A stretch of 64,000 nucleotides of DNA from Novosphingobium percolationis (GTDB taxonomy: Bacteria; Pseudomonadota; Alphaproteobacteria; Sphingomonadales; Sphingomonadaceae), in the NCBI RefSeq assembly GCF_020179425.1, contig NZ_JAILYM010000002.1, forward strand, positions 186,001 to 250,000. The letters run 5' to 3'. Within the stretch, counting starts at the first letter, position 1. Every line of letters begins with the position of its first letter. Below, one piece after another: positions 26,891-36,329 of this stretch. The notes below the pieces were generated by a model. That model was not told the origin of the DNA and did not search any database. It saw nothing but the letters and a program-made list of their open reading frames with translations. The position numbers were made by a program, and so were the translations under genes.

Positions 26891-29800
26891 GTGATCAATA
26901 TCATCCGTGGCACGGACAAGTCGGAAACCATCAACGGCACCGATGGCGACGATATCATCTACGACGGCTACGGCACCGACAAGGTCTATGCGGGCGCGGG
27001 TGACGATGTCTTCGCCACGGGTAATCTGACCAAGGACATCTTCGACGGCGGCGAAGGGCGCGACACGTTCTTCTGGGGCGATTTTAACCCAAGTGGCGGG
27101 GATAACCCGGTCGGCGCTCGTCCCTCGATCGATCTGACGCTGGGCACGGTCCGCGATGCTGCGGGTGTTCGCTTGGCCACGCTCGTTTCGGTCGAGAACG
27201 TCTACTACACCGGCGGCGGTGCCGTGATCAATGGCACCGATGGCGCCAACGCGATCTACGCACGCAGAAATTCGCTGGTCACCGCAGGTGGCGGCGACGA
27301 CGTGATCGGCTTCCTCGGAAGCAATGGCGAGGCCGATGGCGGCGCGGGTGAAGACACCGTGCTGGTCGATTTCAGCACTGTAAATACCGGGGTCGGCGCA
27401 GGCTACACCGTGTCGCTGGCAAAGGCGGGCGAGACGCAGGAATTTGTCTTTGGCGAATACCATGTCTTGCGCTCGATCGAGAACCTCACCGGCTCGGCGC
27501 TCGACGACACGCTGATCGGCGACGGCGGCGCGAACAAGCTGGGCGGGAACAAGGGCCACGACACGCTGATCGGCGGCGCAGGCGACGACCTTCTGGCAGG
27601 CGACGGCGGCATCGTCGTTTCGGAAAGCTATGTCCCGGGCGCTTTCCTCACCCAGCAGCCGGGCGCGGCGGGCAACGACCTTCTCGAAGGCGGGCTGGGG
27701 AACGATACGCTGATCGGTGGCGGGGGGATCGATACCGCCAGCTATGCCCATGCCGCGGGCCGGATCGTGGTCGACCTTGGCGCTGGCACGTCGAGCGGGG
27801 CCGATGGGCAGGACACGCTGACGGGAATCGAGGCCGTGCTCGGCTCGGCCTTCGACGACCGGCTCTACGGCTCTGGCCGGGGCGACCGGCTGGACGGCGG
27901 CATCGGCGCGGATCGCATGGTCGGGCGGGGAGGCGGTGATGTCTATGTGGTCGACAACCTCGGCGACGTGGTGGTCGAGGCTGTCGGCGGCGGTCGCGAC
28001 ACGGTCGAGTCCTCGATCACTTATGCCTTGCCCGCCAATGTCGAAAACCTCGTGCTCATGGGATTCGATGACATCGACGGAACCGGCAACGATGCCGCCA
28101 ACGTGCTGACCGGCAACGACGGCTTCAATCGCCTTGCCGGCGGGCGCGGGGATGACACCTATGTCATCCAGAACGCCTTCGACACCGTGATCGAACAGGC
28201 CGATGGCGGGATCGACACGGTGCGCTCCGCCGAATCCGCGACTCTTGCCGACAACGTCGAAAACCTCGTGCTGCTGGAGACGAGCAACCCCTTCGTGGTC
28301 CTCGATGGCACCGGCAATGATCTCGACAACACCATCACCGGCACGCGCGGCAACAACGTGATCGATGGTGGCAAGGGAGCCGACCTGATGATCGGCGGGG
28401 CGGGCGGGATCGACACGTTCTACATCGACAACGTGGGCGACAAGGTGGTCATCCGCTCCGGATTCGCCATCACTTACACGTCGATCTCGTTGCACGCGTT
28501 CTATGGTGGGACCGAATACCACCTGACCGGCAGCGAAGATCTGACCTTCACGGGCACGCGCACGTTCCAGCGCGTGTGGGGCAACGATGGCGACAACCGC
28601 ATCGACGATGGCGGCGGCAATGGCGACGATATCCTCGAAGGCGGCAAGGGCAATGATACCTACATCGTGCGCGATCATGCCCGGCTTATCGAGGCGGCGG
28701 GCGAAGGGATCGACACGGTCATCGCCGGTCGCTCCTTCGCGCTCGGCGACAATTTCGAGAACCTCGAACTTTTGCCTTCGACCACCGGGGCGACGCTGAC
28801 GGGCAATGCGCTCGACAACCGCATCACCGGCAGCAAGGGCGCCGACACGCTCGACGGCAAGGGCGGCGCGGATCGCATGACGGGCGGCCTTGGCGACGAT
28901 ACCTATTACGTCGACAACGCGGGCGACAGGATCGTGGAAGGCACCGATGCAGGTCGCGACCGCGTCTATTCCTCGGTCGACCTGTCGCTGGCCGCCAATG
29001 TCGAGGAACTGTTCCTGCAAGGCAGCGCCCGCCACGCCACGGGCAACAAGCTGGCCAACACGCTGGCTGGCACCAATGGCGACGACGTGCTCGACGGGCG
29101 CGGCGGGGCGGACCGGATGGAAGGCGGCCTTGGCGATGACACCTACCATGTCGACAATGCCGCCGATTCGATCTCGGAGGCCGGAGGACGCGACGTGGTC
29201 CTGGCCACTGCCAGCTATTCGCTGGCGAACGCAAATGGCGTCGAACGGCTCGAACTGCTCGGTACCGTGCGGCGCGGCACCGGCAACGATCTCGACAACG
29301 TGATCATCGGCAATGCCGCCGCCAACGTGCTCGACGGGGGCCTGGGCAACGACCGGCTGGTCGGCGGTGCGGGCGATGATACCTACATCGTCGACAACCC
29401 CTATGACGAGGTGGTCGAAAAGGCGGACGGCGGCACCGACACGCTCGTCGCGGCCTACGACGCCACGCTGGCGGCGGACCTCGAGAACCTGACGCTCTCG
29501 GGCGTATTCTCGATCAGCGGGACCGGCAACGCAGGGGCGAATGTCATCACCGGCAACAGTGGCGACAACGTGCTCGATGGCAAGGGCGGGGCGGACCGCA
29601 TGGCGGGCGGCGGCGGCCACGACATTTTCATCGTCGACAACGCGGGCGACACCGTGTCGGGCACCGGCACCGTGCGCGCCTCGGTCAGCTTCGCCGTGTC
29701 CGGGCAGCTCGACCTCGTGCTGACCGGCAGCGATGCAATTGACGGCACCGGCAGCGAGCAGGAAAACCGCCTGATCGGCAACGGCGCGGCCAATGTCCTC

Positions 29801-30481
29801 ACCGGCCTCGGCGGCAACGACATGCTCGATGGCGGCGGCGGGGCGGACACGCTCAAGGGCGGGCAGGGCGATGACATCTACATCGCCGCCAATGCCGGCA
29901 TGACCTTGGTCGAAGACGCGGGCGCTGGGCGCGATACGGTGCTGGCCGCGGCCAGCGTGACGCTGGCGGCCAACTTCGAAAACCTCGTCGGCAACGGTGT
30001 CGGAGCGATCGCGCTGTCGGGCAACGAGAGCGACAACATCATCTTCGGCAATTCGGGCGGCAACGCGATCCATGGCGGCGGCGGGGCCGATCTCCTGTGG
30101 GGCGTCGGCGGCGCGGACAGCCTGACCGGCGGCGCAGGCGCGGATCGCTTCGTGATCTCCACCGACGATCCCACCGATACGATTGCGGATTTCGTCTCGG
30201 GCACGGACAAGATCGTCGTCATCAACGATGTCGTTGCCGGAACCCTGCTGGCAGGCGGCTTCGTGGTGGGGACGAGCGCCCGGGACGCCGACGACATCGC
30301 CATCTACGACAAGGCCAACGGCAAGCTCTATGTGGATGCCGACGGCAACGGTCCCGAAGCCAAGGTGCTGCTGGCCAGCTTCACGCCCGGCACCGCGCTG
30401 GCGGCTTCCGATTTCGAGCTGGTGCTGCGCTTCCAGTGGACCGCGCAGGTCAATGCGCTCGATCTGCCGTTCCTGATCTGA
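26891..30481 (+). CDS. large RTX-repeat calcium-binding protein, probable type I secretion substrate
   Basis: 1196 residues from GTG 26891 ([12 protein letters not shown]); an in-frame start at 26843 would add 16 residues. Acidic, Gly/Asp/Asn-rich. N-terminal third has RTX nonapeptides ([26 protein letters not shown]). About residues 351-1091 are nine tandem modules of roughly 80 residues built as DTYxVDNxGDxVxE, DTVxxSxxxxLxxNxENLxL, TGNxxxNxxxGN and GGxGADRMxGGxGD. The C-terminus ([32 protein letters not shown]) resembles RTX type I export ends. No signal peptide and no enzymatic domain seen. No HlyB/D/TolC genes are in the window. Function unknown; adhesion, matrix or S-layer roles are plausible. 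Confidence 0.88.
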   Translation: MINIIRGTDKSETINGTDGDDIIYDGYGTDKVYAGAGDDVFATGNLTKDIFDGGEGRDTFFWGDFNPSGGDNPVGARPSIDLTLGTVRDAAGVRLATLVSVENVYYTGGGAVINGTDGANAIYARRNSLVTAGGGDDVIGFLGSNGEADGGAGEDTVLVDFSTVNTGVGAGYTVSLAKAGETQEFVFGEYHVLRSIENLTGSALDDTLIGDGGANKLGGNKGHDTLIGGAGDDLLAGDGGIVVSESYVPGAFLTQQPGAAGNDLLEGGLGNDTLIGGGGIDTASYAHAAGRIVVDLGAGTSSGADGQDTLTGIEAVLGSAFDDRLYGSGRGDRLDGGIGADRMVGRGGGDVYVVDNLGDVVVEAVGGGRDTVESSITYALPANVENLVLMGFDDIDGTGNDAANVLTGNDGFNRLAGGRGDDTYVIQNAFDTVIEQADGGIDTVRSAESATLADNVENLVLLETSNPFVVLDGTGNDLDNTITGTRGNNVIDGGKGADLMIGGAGGIDTFYIDNVGDKVVIRSGFAITYTSISLHAFYGGTEYHLTGSEDLTFTGTRTFQRVWGNDGDNRIDDGGGNGDDILEGGKGNDTYIVRDHARLIEAAGEGIDTVIAGRSFALGDNFENLELLPSTTGATLTGNALDNRITGSKGADTLDGKGGADRMTGGLGDDTYYVDNAGDRIVEGTDAGRDRVYSSVDLSLAANVEELFLQGSARHATGNKLANTLAGTNGDDVLDGRGGADRMEGGLGDDTYHVDNAADSISEAGGRDVVLATASYSLANANGVERLELLGTVRRGTGNDLDNVIIGNAAANVLDGGLGNDRLVGGAGDDTYIVDNPYDEVVEKADGGTDTLVAAYDATLAADLENLTLSGVFSISGTGNAGANVITGNSGDNVLDGKGGADRMAGGGGHDIFIVDNAGDTVSGTGTVRASVSFAVSGQLDLVLTGSDAIDGTGSEQENRLIGNGAANVLTGLGGNDMLDGGGGADTLKGGQGDDIYIAANAGMTLVEDAGAGRDTVLAAASVTLAANFENLVGNGVGAIALSGNESDNIIFGNSGGNAIHGGGGADLLWGVGGADSLTGGAGADRFVISTDDPTDTIADFVSGTDKIVVINDVVAGTLLAGGFVVGTSARDADDIAIYDKANGKLYVDADGNGPEAKVLLASFTPGTALAASDFELVLRFQWTAQVNALDLPFLI
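27942..30165 (+). repeat. nine ~240-bp modules encoding RTX-type protein repeats
   Basis: Each module runs from a D(T/V)Y(x)V-D-N start to a GG-x-GD end. Module 3 (about 28417-28655) is degenerate: it has lost the VENL strand signature and reads instead through [12 protein letters not shown]. The others keep ENL(V/T/E)L or a close variant. Divergence between copies is high at the DNA level. Confidence 0.75.
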
Positions 30482-30572
30482 GCATGCGCCTGCGCGATTG
30501 ACCGATCGGCCAACCCGCCCCTAACCTCTCCCCCGACCGGACGCACGATCCGGCTAAGGTGGAGAGAACAGG

Positions 30573-31691
30573 ATGCAGCAGCGCCCCACGGTGTTGATCG
30601 CCGGCGCCAGCGGCGTGATCGGACAGGCCGCGGTCGAGCATTTCGGCAGCAGCGGCGCATGGGACGTGCTCGCACTGTCGCGCCGCGTGCCCGACGTTGC
30701 CGTCCGCCACGAACACATCGGCGTCGATCTGACCGACCCCACCGCGTGCGCCGCGCTGGGGCCCAGGCTCGCGGGCGTCACCCACCTCGTCTATGCCGCG
30801 CTCTACGAAAAGCCGGGGCTCTATGCCGGCTGGCTGGAGCGCGACCAGATGGAGCGCAACCTGCTGATGCTGGGCAACCTGATGGAGCCACTGCTGGCCC
30901 ATGCGCCGGGGCTTACCCATGTCAGCGCCTTGCAGGGGACCAAGGCCTATGGCGCGCACGTCCACCAGATCGCGGTCCCGGCGCGCGAGAGCGCCCCGCG
31001 CGATCCCCACGCCAACTTCTACTGGCTGCAGGAAGACTACCTGCGTGAAAAGCGCGTGGGCGCGGGCTGGGCCCTGACCATCTGGCGCCCGCAGGTTGTG
31101 TTCGGCGAGGCGATCGGCGTTGCCATGAACATGATCCCGGTGCTGGGCGCCTATGCCGCGATCTGCCGCGAACTGGGCATGCCGCTGGCTTATCCGGGCA
31201 GGCCCGGCGGCGTGTCCGAGGCGGTGAGCGCCGATCTTGTAGCCCGGGCGCTCGGCTGGGCGGCGATGGCCCCGACGGCCCGCGACGAGACCTTCAACCT
31301 GACCAACGGCGATGTCTTTACCTTCGCCAATGTCTGGCCCGCCATCGCCCGCGCTGTGGGGCTGGAGCCCGCCTTCGGCCCGCCGTTCAGCCTCGTCGAT
31401 TTCCTGATGGCGCATCGCGACACCTGGGCGCGCATCGCCGCGCGCGAAGGCTTGCGCGAAGCGGACCTTGCAAGGCTGGTGGGCGAAAGCCACCATTATG
31501 CCGACCTGCTGTTCGGCGTTCACGCCCCCGCCGATGCCGATCGCGCTCCGGTGCTGGTCTCGACGATCAAGCTGCGCCAGGCAGGCTTTGCCGATTGCGA
31601 GGATACCGAGGCGATGTTCGCCCGCCTGCTCGCCCGCATGGGCGAGCGGCGGATCACCCCCGCGTTCAGCGCAGTGGCGGGCGCGGGCTGA
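30573..31691 (+). CDS. PRISE-like SDR reductase (progesterone 5-beta-reductase/iridoid synthase type)
   Basis: 372 residues. Extended short-chain dehydrogenase with an N-terminal NAD(P) loop GASGVIGQ (Gly11, 14, 17). In place of the usual YxxxK it has the PRISE-family signatures: SALQGTKAYGAH, with the active-site Lys, and NFYWLQEDYLRE, with the active-site Tyr. Further family-like segments are WRPQVVFG and FNLTNGDVFTFANVWPAIA. Known PRISE enzymes reduce enone double bonds (steroids, iridoids, small enones). AAGGTGGAGAG precedes the ATG. The 3' end overlaps the convergent Nudix gene by 26 nt. It borders the catabolic block and may belong to it. Confidence 0.8.
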   Translation: MQQRPTVLIAGASGVIGQAAVEHFGSSGAWDVLALSRRVPDVAVRHEHIGVDLTDPTACAALGPRLAGVTHLVYAALYEKPGLYAGWLERDQMERNLLMLGNLMEPLLAHAPGLTHVSALQGTKAYGAHVHQIAVPARESAPRDPHANFYWLQEDYLREKRVGAGWALTIWRPQVVFGEAIGVAMNMIPVLGAYAAICRELGMPLAYPGRPGGVSEAVSADLVARALGWAAMAPTARDETFNLTNGDVFTFANVWPAIARAVGLEPAFGPPFSLVDFLMAHRDTWARIAAREGLREADLARLVGESHHYADLLFGVHAPADADRAPVLVSTIKLRQAGFADCEDTEAMFARLLARMGERRITPAFSAVAGAG

Positions 31692-32418
31692 ACTCTTCCC
31701 ACTCGGCATAGCCGGCATCGCGCGGGATCGCGACGACGGTGCCGCCCTCGCGTGCGCTGACCACCGGGGTCAGCGGCACGATCTCGCGCGTCCACGCGGC
31801 TTCGAAGGCGGTGCGCGGGCAGGGCGTTTCGGTCAGGCGCAGCAGGCTGAGCTTGGTCGGGAACATGATCCCGGCATCGCCGCGGCGCGCGCGGTCGAGC
31901 GCCTCGGCAGGGGCGATCCACTCCAGTTCGACCGTTTCCGATCCGTCGCAGCGCGCTTCGCGTTCCCGGCCCACGTGCGCAAGGTAGAAGCGCGTGTCGA
32001 ACCGCTTGGGCGCATCGATGGGGGTGATCCAGTGGCCGAACGGTGCGATCGCGCCCAAGTCGAGATGGCCGCCGCTCGCCGCCACGACCTCGCGGAACAG
32101 ACTGCCGTGGGGGCGGTCGGGCGGCAGCGGGCATTCGCCGTTGCCGCCGGTGACGAGCAGTATCGCGGCTTCCTCCCACGTTTCGCGTGCGGCGGCGATG
32201 CGGTGGGCGCGCTCGTGCTCGGGCAGGTTCTCGTGCCCGCGCAGGTGCGGCAGCCAGTCCTCGTGCGAATCTTCCGCGTCCACCACCCCACCGGGAAACA
32301 CCAGCGCCGAGGCGAACGTAGCGGCGGCGTGGCGGCGGACCATCAGAACCTCGAACGGTTCGTCGCGCAGCAGCAGCACGGTGGCAGCGGGACGCGGTGT
32401 GGTGGGCGCGGTGGTCAT
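31666..32418 (-). CDS. Nudix hydrolase with interrupted Nudix box (NUDT19-like)
   Basis: 250 residues from ATG 32418, which overlaps the DUF2889 gene stop (ATGA). ALVFPGGVVDAED (residues 39-50) and ARETWEEAAILL (about 77-88) are the two halves of a Nudix box separated by an insertion of about 25 residues. Such an insertion is a feature of the NUDT19/RP2-type CoA diphosphatases, as I recall that family. CoA or acyl-CoA hydrolysis would suit an operon with a CoA ligase and acyl-CoA enzymes, but the substrate is inferred. Last gene of the seven-gene operon. Confidence 0.83.
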   Translation of the reverse strand: MTTAPTTPRPAATVLLLRDEPFEVLMVRRHAAATFASALVFPGGVVDAEDSHEDWLPHLRGHENLPEHERAHRIAAARETWEEAAILLVTGGNGECPLPPDRPHGSLFREVVAASGGHLDLGAIAPFGHWITPIDAPKRFDTRFYLAHVGREREARCDGSETVELEWIAPAEALDRARRGDAGIMFPTKLSLLRLTETPCPRTAFEAAWTREIVPLTPVVSAREGGTVVAIPRDAGYAEWEEFSPRPPLR

Positions 32419-33488
32419 GACGGGCGTTTCTCCTTGGGGGCGGCGCGGGCGAGCATGGCAGGCACTTCGGCCAGCGAGCGAACCACGTCGTTCAGGTGAG
32501 TGCAGCCGTTGGTGCGGCGCAGCATCTGCAGCACCGTGCTGCGCAGGGCGGTCAGCGGGGTGCCGATCAGGAAGCGCAGGTTGGCCAGCGCACCTGGGCA
32601 TTCGGGATAGGGCAGCGTGCCCGCGCGGCCTTCGATATGGGTGACAAGGCCGCTCGCGGCGTCGGCCCGCGCGGTCAGCAGGTATTCGTGCAGCGCACGG
32701 CGTTGGCCGCCCTCGCGGGTATTGCCGCTGTCCTGGAAGTGCGTCTCGACGTGGATGACATCGCCTTCGCGCCAGGCGTCGATCCGGCGCGCGCGGCGGA
32801 ACTGCACTTCGCCGGTCAGGTCGGTGAAGGGGTGCCAGCCCTCGGGATCGTCGGGGTGGCGCAGCGGTCCCACGTCGGTGCTGTTCTGCCCCAGCACTTC
32901 TGCTGCCTGGTCGATGATCCCGCTCGATCCCGGGCGCAGGCCCGTGCACACGCCCAGCATCGCGGCGGCGTGGGCCTGCCGTCCTTCGGCGGTCGGGGCG
33001 GTGGACCAGTTCGGAAACCAGCGGCTCCACGCCCAGCGCGACACCAGCGTCGCCCCCGCCAGATCGTCGAGCATCAGGTAGAGTGGCGTGCCGCCCTCGC
33101 GCTCATCGGGGAGAGCCTCGTTCAGCAGCGCACGGAACTTGCCACCGGGCTTGGCGCCTTCGAGGCTTGAGAGCGCCGGGCGTTCCGGGTGTGCGGTCAG
33201 TGCCGCAATGGTCCGCCCGTGGGCCTGTGCGTCCAGCACGTCCTCTGCCAGCACCTGCGGCGGCAGGGCCGGATCCCCGGTCCACGCATCGCGGCAGCGC
33301 CCCGCGATCGATGTCGGCCCACGCAACCCTTGCGGCCATGTGGCCTCCAGCGTCATCGTCCGCCGTACCGATCCGTGGCGGCGCAGCGGCGACAGGCCGA
33401 TCGGCTGCGAAGGCGCGGCGGGCCAGACCGGCAGGGGATCTCCGGCAAGGTCAAGCCCGCGCGTGCCCGGTTCCGCCTCGTAGCTCAC
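32415..33488 (-). CDS. DUF2889 domain protein
   Basis: 357 residues. Recognised by its C-terminal part: GRAGTLPYPECPGALANL, then RSTVLQMLRRTNGCTHLNDVVRSLAEV, which match the DUF2889 pattern of conserved Cys, His and Leu. N-terminal half: SPLRRHGSVRRTMTLEATWPQGL and LYLMLDDLAGATLVSRWAWSRW. No catalytic family is known. Both ends overlap neighbours by 4 nt (hydrolase stop / this start, and this stop / Nudix start), so it is firmly part of the operon. From memory, DUF2889 genes often lie near acyl-CoA and steroid-type catabolic genes. Confidence 0.83.
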   Translation of the reverse strand: MSYEAEPGTRGLDLAGDPLPVWPAAPSQPIGLSPLRRHGSVRRTMTLEATWPQGLRGPTSIAGRCRDAWTGDPALPPQVLAEDVLDAQAHGRTIAALTAHPERPALSSLEGAKPGGKFRALLNEALPDEREGGTPLYLMLDDLAGATLVSRWAWSRWFPNWSTAPTAEGRQAHAAAMLGVCTGLRPGSSGIIDQAAEVLGQNSTDVGPLRHPDDPEGWHPFTDLTGEVQFRRARRIDAWREGDVIHVETHFQDSGNTREGGQRRALHEYLLTARADAASGLVTHIEGRAGTLPYPECPGALANLRFLIGTPLTALRSTVLQMLRRTNGCTHLNDVVRSLAEVPAMLARAAPKEKRPS

Positions 33489-34417
33489 GCGCGGCGCCTC
33501 GGGTGCGCGAACAGGCCGTTGAGTGCGGCGACCAGCGCCACCGGCTGCTCGATCATCGCGTGGTGGTGGCAGAACGGCAGCGAAACGGGCGCGCCGCAGG
33601 TCGGCATGGCATCGACGAAGGCCTGCACGGCGTCCATTCCGGCGAAGTCCGAACGAGCGGCGTGAATGTAGTCCACTGGCACGGCCAGACCGCGCAACGC
33701 CGCCGTCATTTCCTCACGGTCGCTGGCCGCGAACGTGTTGGGATCGAACTTCCACCCCCAGCCCTTGTCGCTCTGCTGCAAGGAATGCTGCGCAACATAA
33801 CCCAGCACGTCTTTGTCGGGCCAGGCTCCCGGCGGGCTGAGGCGATAGCGCGCCAGCGCTTCCTCGCGGCTGGGATAGAACTTCTCGACCGGTGCATCAC
33901 CCAGCTTGCTCGCGCCTTCGCGGAACGGATGCGCGTCGATCACCACCGCGCGCTCGATCCGTTCGGGCGCGAGGTAGGCGGCATAGAGCCCGGTGATCGC
34001 GCCGAAGCTGTGCGCCACGATGGTCAGCGGTTCCAGTCCCGCGTCCTGTGCCACCGCCAGCACTTCGCGCGCGTACTGCTTGCGGCTGTAGGTTGTACGC
34101 CGGTCGCTGTCGCCCATGCCCGACAGGTTGATCGCAGCGACGCGATAGCGGTCGGCGAACCACGGTGCGATATGGTCCCACCAGCGCGCATGCGCGATGA
34201 AGCCGTGGACAAAGATCAGGCCGGGCTTGGTCGCGTCGTCCAGCCCCCAGCCGCGATAGCGAACGCAAGCGCCTTCCACCTCGACCGCGCGGTCTTCCAC
34301 CGGGGCGGCCCATGCCTCCTCCAGCCACGAACGCTGCGGTGGCACGTCGGCGGGCGCATCGTCAAAGCCCATGCCGCCGGGACGGATGGCGAAAGTCTTG
34401 GGTTTCCTGTCGCTCAA
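33485..34417 (-). CDS. alpha/beta hydrolase
   Basis: 310 residues from TTG 34417, overlapping the stop of the upstream kinase gene (TTGA). Alpha/beta-hydrolase fold: oxyanion-side FVHGFIAHARWWDHIAP, nucleophile elbow AHSFGAITG (Ser), a late Asp region and catalytic His in FCHHHAMIEQP. Lipase/esterase or C-C hydrolase class cannot be separated by eye. In this operon an ester, thioester or lactone substrate is likely. The ORF is open upstream only as a shadow. Confidence 0.87.
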   Translation of the reverse strand: MSDRKPKTFAIRPGGMGFDDAPADVPPQRSWLEEAWAAPVEDRAVEVEGACVRYRGWGLDDATKPGLIFVHGFIAHARWWDHIAPWFADRYRVAAINLSGMGDSDRRTTYSRKQYAREVLAVAQDAGLEPLTIVAHSFGAITGLYAAYLAPERIERAVVIDAHPFREGASKLGDAPVEKFYPSREEALARYRLSPPGAWPDKDVLGYVAQHSLQQSDKGWGWKFDPNTFAASDREEMTAALRGLAVPVDYIHAARSDFAGMDAVQAFVDAMPTCGAPVSLPFCHHHAMIEQPVALVAALNGLFAHPRRRA

Positions 34418-35463
34418 CGTTCGCGCTCCGCCCGCTGGGCCTGCTGCCATGCCGCCGCCGCCAGCGGGGCAAAGCGCCGGGCCACTTCGTGTGACCTGGC
34501 GTTCGAGGCCGTGCCGCGCAGCGTGCGCCCGATGATCCCGTGCAGGATCGCCGCCAGCCGGAACATGTTGAAAGCGATATAGAACGAAAGGTCGGGAATC
34601 CCGTCCCGCCCGGTGCGCGCGCAATAGGCGGCGACGTAGTCCTCCTCGCTCGGCACGCCCTCGGGCCGCGCGGTGGCGAGGCTGTTCCCCGCCTCTGCCG
34701 GCGTGCGCCAGACCATCACGTTGTAGGCAAAGTCCGCCAGCGGATCGCCCAGCGTCGACAGTTCCCAGTCGAGCACCGCGCTGATCCGTGGCGCGTCTGC
34801 CGCAAACATCACGTTGTCCATCTTGTAGTCGCCATGCACCAGCCGACGGCTCTCGCAGTCTTTGGGCATGTTGGCGGGCAGCCATTCGATCAGCCGGTCC
34901 ATGTCGGCATTGCGTCCGGCGAGTTCATCCTCGCGATACTGCCGCGAAAAGCGCGCCACCTGTCGCTCGACGTAGTTGCCGGGCCGACCATAGTCGCCCA
35001 GCCCGATCGCACCGGCATCCAGCGCGTGCATCCGTGCGATCGTCGCGTTCATCGAATCATAGGCCGCCGCGCGTTCGGCGGGTGAAAGCTCGGGCAGAAG
35101 CGGGTCCCAGAACACCCGGCCCGGCACCATGTCCATGACGTAGAACATCGAGCCGATCACGCTGTCGTCGGTGCACAGCCCCAGCACGCGCGGCACAGGG
35201 AAATCCTGCCGCCCCAGCGCCTGCATCACGCGAAATTCGCGATCCACCGCATGGGCAGAGGCATGGACCAGCCCGGCAGGCTTGCGCCGCAGGACATAGC
35301 TGCGGGTCGGCGTCGAAAGGCGGAACGTGGGGTTCGACTGCCCGCCCGCGAACTTCTCGACAGCAAGAGGCCCTGCGAACCCTTCGACGTTGCTTTCCAT
35401 CCAGCGCGACAGCGCCGCCTCGTCGAACTTGTGCCGGTCATCGCCGCCAGCCACGTCGCTCAT
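34414..35463 (-). CDS. phosphotransferase of the APH/ACAD10-11 kinase type (copy 1)
   Basis: 349 residues. Aminoglycoside-phosphotransferase fold: FAGGQSNPTFRL nucleotide region, YVLRRKPAG with the Lys, catalytic loop HGDYKMDN (His210, Asp212, Asn217) and metal-site LDWELSTLGDPLADFAYN (Asp232). The SNPTF, YVLRRKP and LDWELSTLGDPLAD segments are typical of the kinase domain fused to acyl-CoA dehydrogenase in ACAD10/ACAD11 and of free-standing LvaA-like kinases, which phosphorylate 4-hydroxyacyl-CoA. It is not expected to confer drug resistance. Four nt from the crotonase upstream; paralogue at 36330. Confidence 0.88.
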   Translation of the reverse strand: MSDVAGGDDRHKFDEAALSRWMESNVEGFAGPLAVEKFAGGQSNPTFRLSTPTRSYVLRRKPAGLVHASAHAVDREFRVMQALGRQDFPVPRVLGLCTDDSVIGSMFYVMDMVPGRVFWDPLLPELSPAERAAAYDSMNATIARMHALDAGAIGLGDYGRPGNYVERQVARFSRQYREDELAGRNADMDRLIEWLPANMPKDCESRRLVHGDYKMDNVMFAADAPRISAVLDWELSTLGDPLADFAYNVMVWRTPAEAGNSLATARPEGVPSEEDYVAAYCARTGRDGIPDLSFYIAFNMFRLAAILHGIIGRTLRGTASNARSHEVARRFAPLAAAAWQQAQRAERER

Positions 35464-35467
35464 TCTG

Positions 35468-36277
35468 TCACTTTCCCTTGAACACCGGCTCGCGCTTTTC
35501 GATGAAGCTGGCGACGCCTTCCTTGTGGTCCTCGGTCTCCATCAACCGGCGGATCGCCTCGATCGCCCAGGCCCCGATCTCGCGCGGGTTGCCATAGGAG
35601 AACTTCGAGAGCCCCTCCTTGATGAAGCGCAGCGCTAGCGGTGGGTTCGCGGCAATGCGCCCCGCCAGCGCCTGCGCCCGCACCATCAACTCGTCATGCG
35701 GCACAACGTCGCTCACCAGCCCGATGCGCAAGGCCTCGGCCGCGTCGATCACATCGCCCGTGAACATCAGTTCGGCCGCCTTGGCCGGGCCGACAATCGC
35801 GGGCAGGCGGTAGAACCCGCCCACGTCGGGCACCAGGCCGCGCTTGATGAACATCTCGGAAAACTTCGCCTTTTCCGAAGCGATGCGGATGTCGGCATAG
35901 ATCGCCAGTTCCATGCCCCAGCCGATCGCCGCGCCGTTCACGGCCGCGATCATCGGCTTTTCGCATTCGAGCGCGGCCATCGCGGCGGGCGTCGGCGAAT
36001 GCTTCACGATTGTCAGCGCAGAGCGTGTCGCCGCGAACGACTTCGGCCCCGCCATGATCTCGCCCACGTCGTCGCCAGAACAGAACGCCGGGTCCGCCCC
36101 CGTCACGATCACGCAGCGCACGTCATCGTCGGCAGAGGCGGCCTTCAACGCCGCTTCCAGCTGCGCATAGGCGTTCCAGTTCAGCGCATTGCGCCGGTGC
36201 GGGCGGTTGAGCGTGATCGTGGCGACGTGGTTCGCCACGGCATAGATCACGTCGTCGGCGGGGTTTTCCTCGCTCAT
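35468..36277 (-). CDS. enoyl-CoA hydratase/isomerase (crotonase) family, copy 1
   Basis: 269 residues from ATG 36277, chosen because AAGGAG lies 9 nt upstream; ATG 36283 sits too close to that site. Crotonase fold with oxyanion-hole segments DPAFCSGDDVG and AAVNGAAIGWGMELA. Compared with rat hydratase, the first catalytic Glu is kept (GMELA) but the second position is Phe (FSEMFIKRG), and an Asp appears in LVPDVGG, as in isomerase-type members. So double-bond isomerisation or another crotonase reaction is possible. Ends FIEKREPVFKGK. Flanked by the two kinase genes. Confidence 0.88.
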   Translation of the reverse strand: MSEENPADDVIYAVANHVATITLNRPHRRNALNWNAYAQLEAALKAASADDDVRCVIVTGADPAFCSGDDVGEIMAGPKSFAATRSALTIVKHSPTPAAMAALECEKPMIAAVNGAAIGWGMELAIYADIRIASEKAKFSEMFIKRGLVPDVGGFYRLPAIVGPAKAAELMFTGDVIDAAEALRIGLVSDVVPHDELMVRAQALAGRIAANPPLALRFIKEGLSKFSYGNPREIGAWAIEAIRRLMETEDHKEGVASFIEKREPVFKGK

Positions 36278-36329
36278 CGGCATCCTCTCCTTGTCCGGTG
36301 CCCGCTTTCCACGGGTCACCGCAATTCCA

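Noticed and set aside
26846..30073. 1075-codon open frame antisense to the RTX gene
   Set aside because: Caused by high GC and repeats; its residues are a low-complexity Asp/Val/Ala mix with no family, while the plus strand has clear RTX motifs.
26891..30481. CRISPR-like or satellite DNA repeats
   Set aside because: The periodicity is at protein level, the copies diverge in DNA, and the frame is open throughout.
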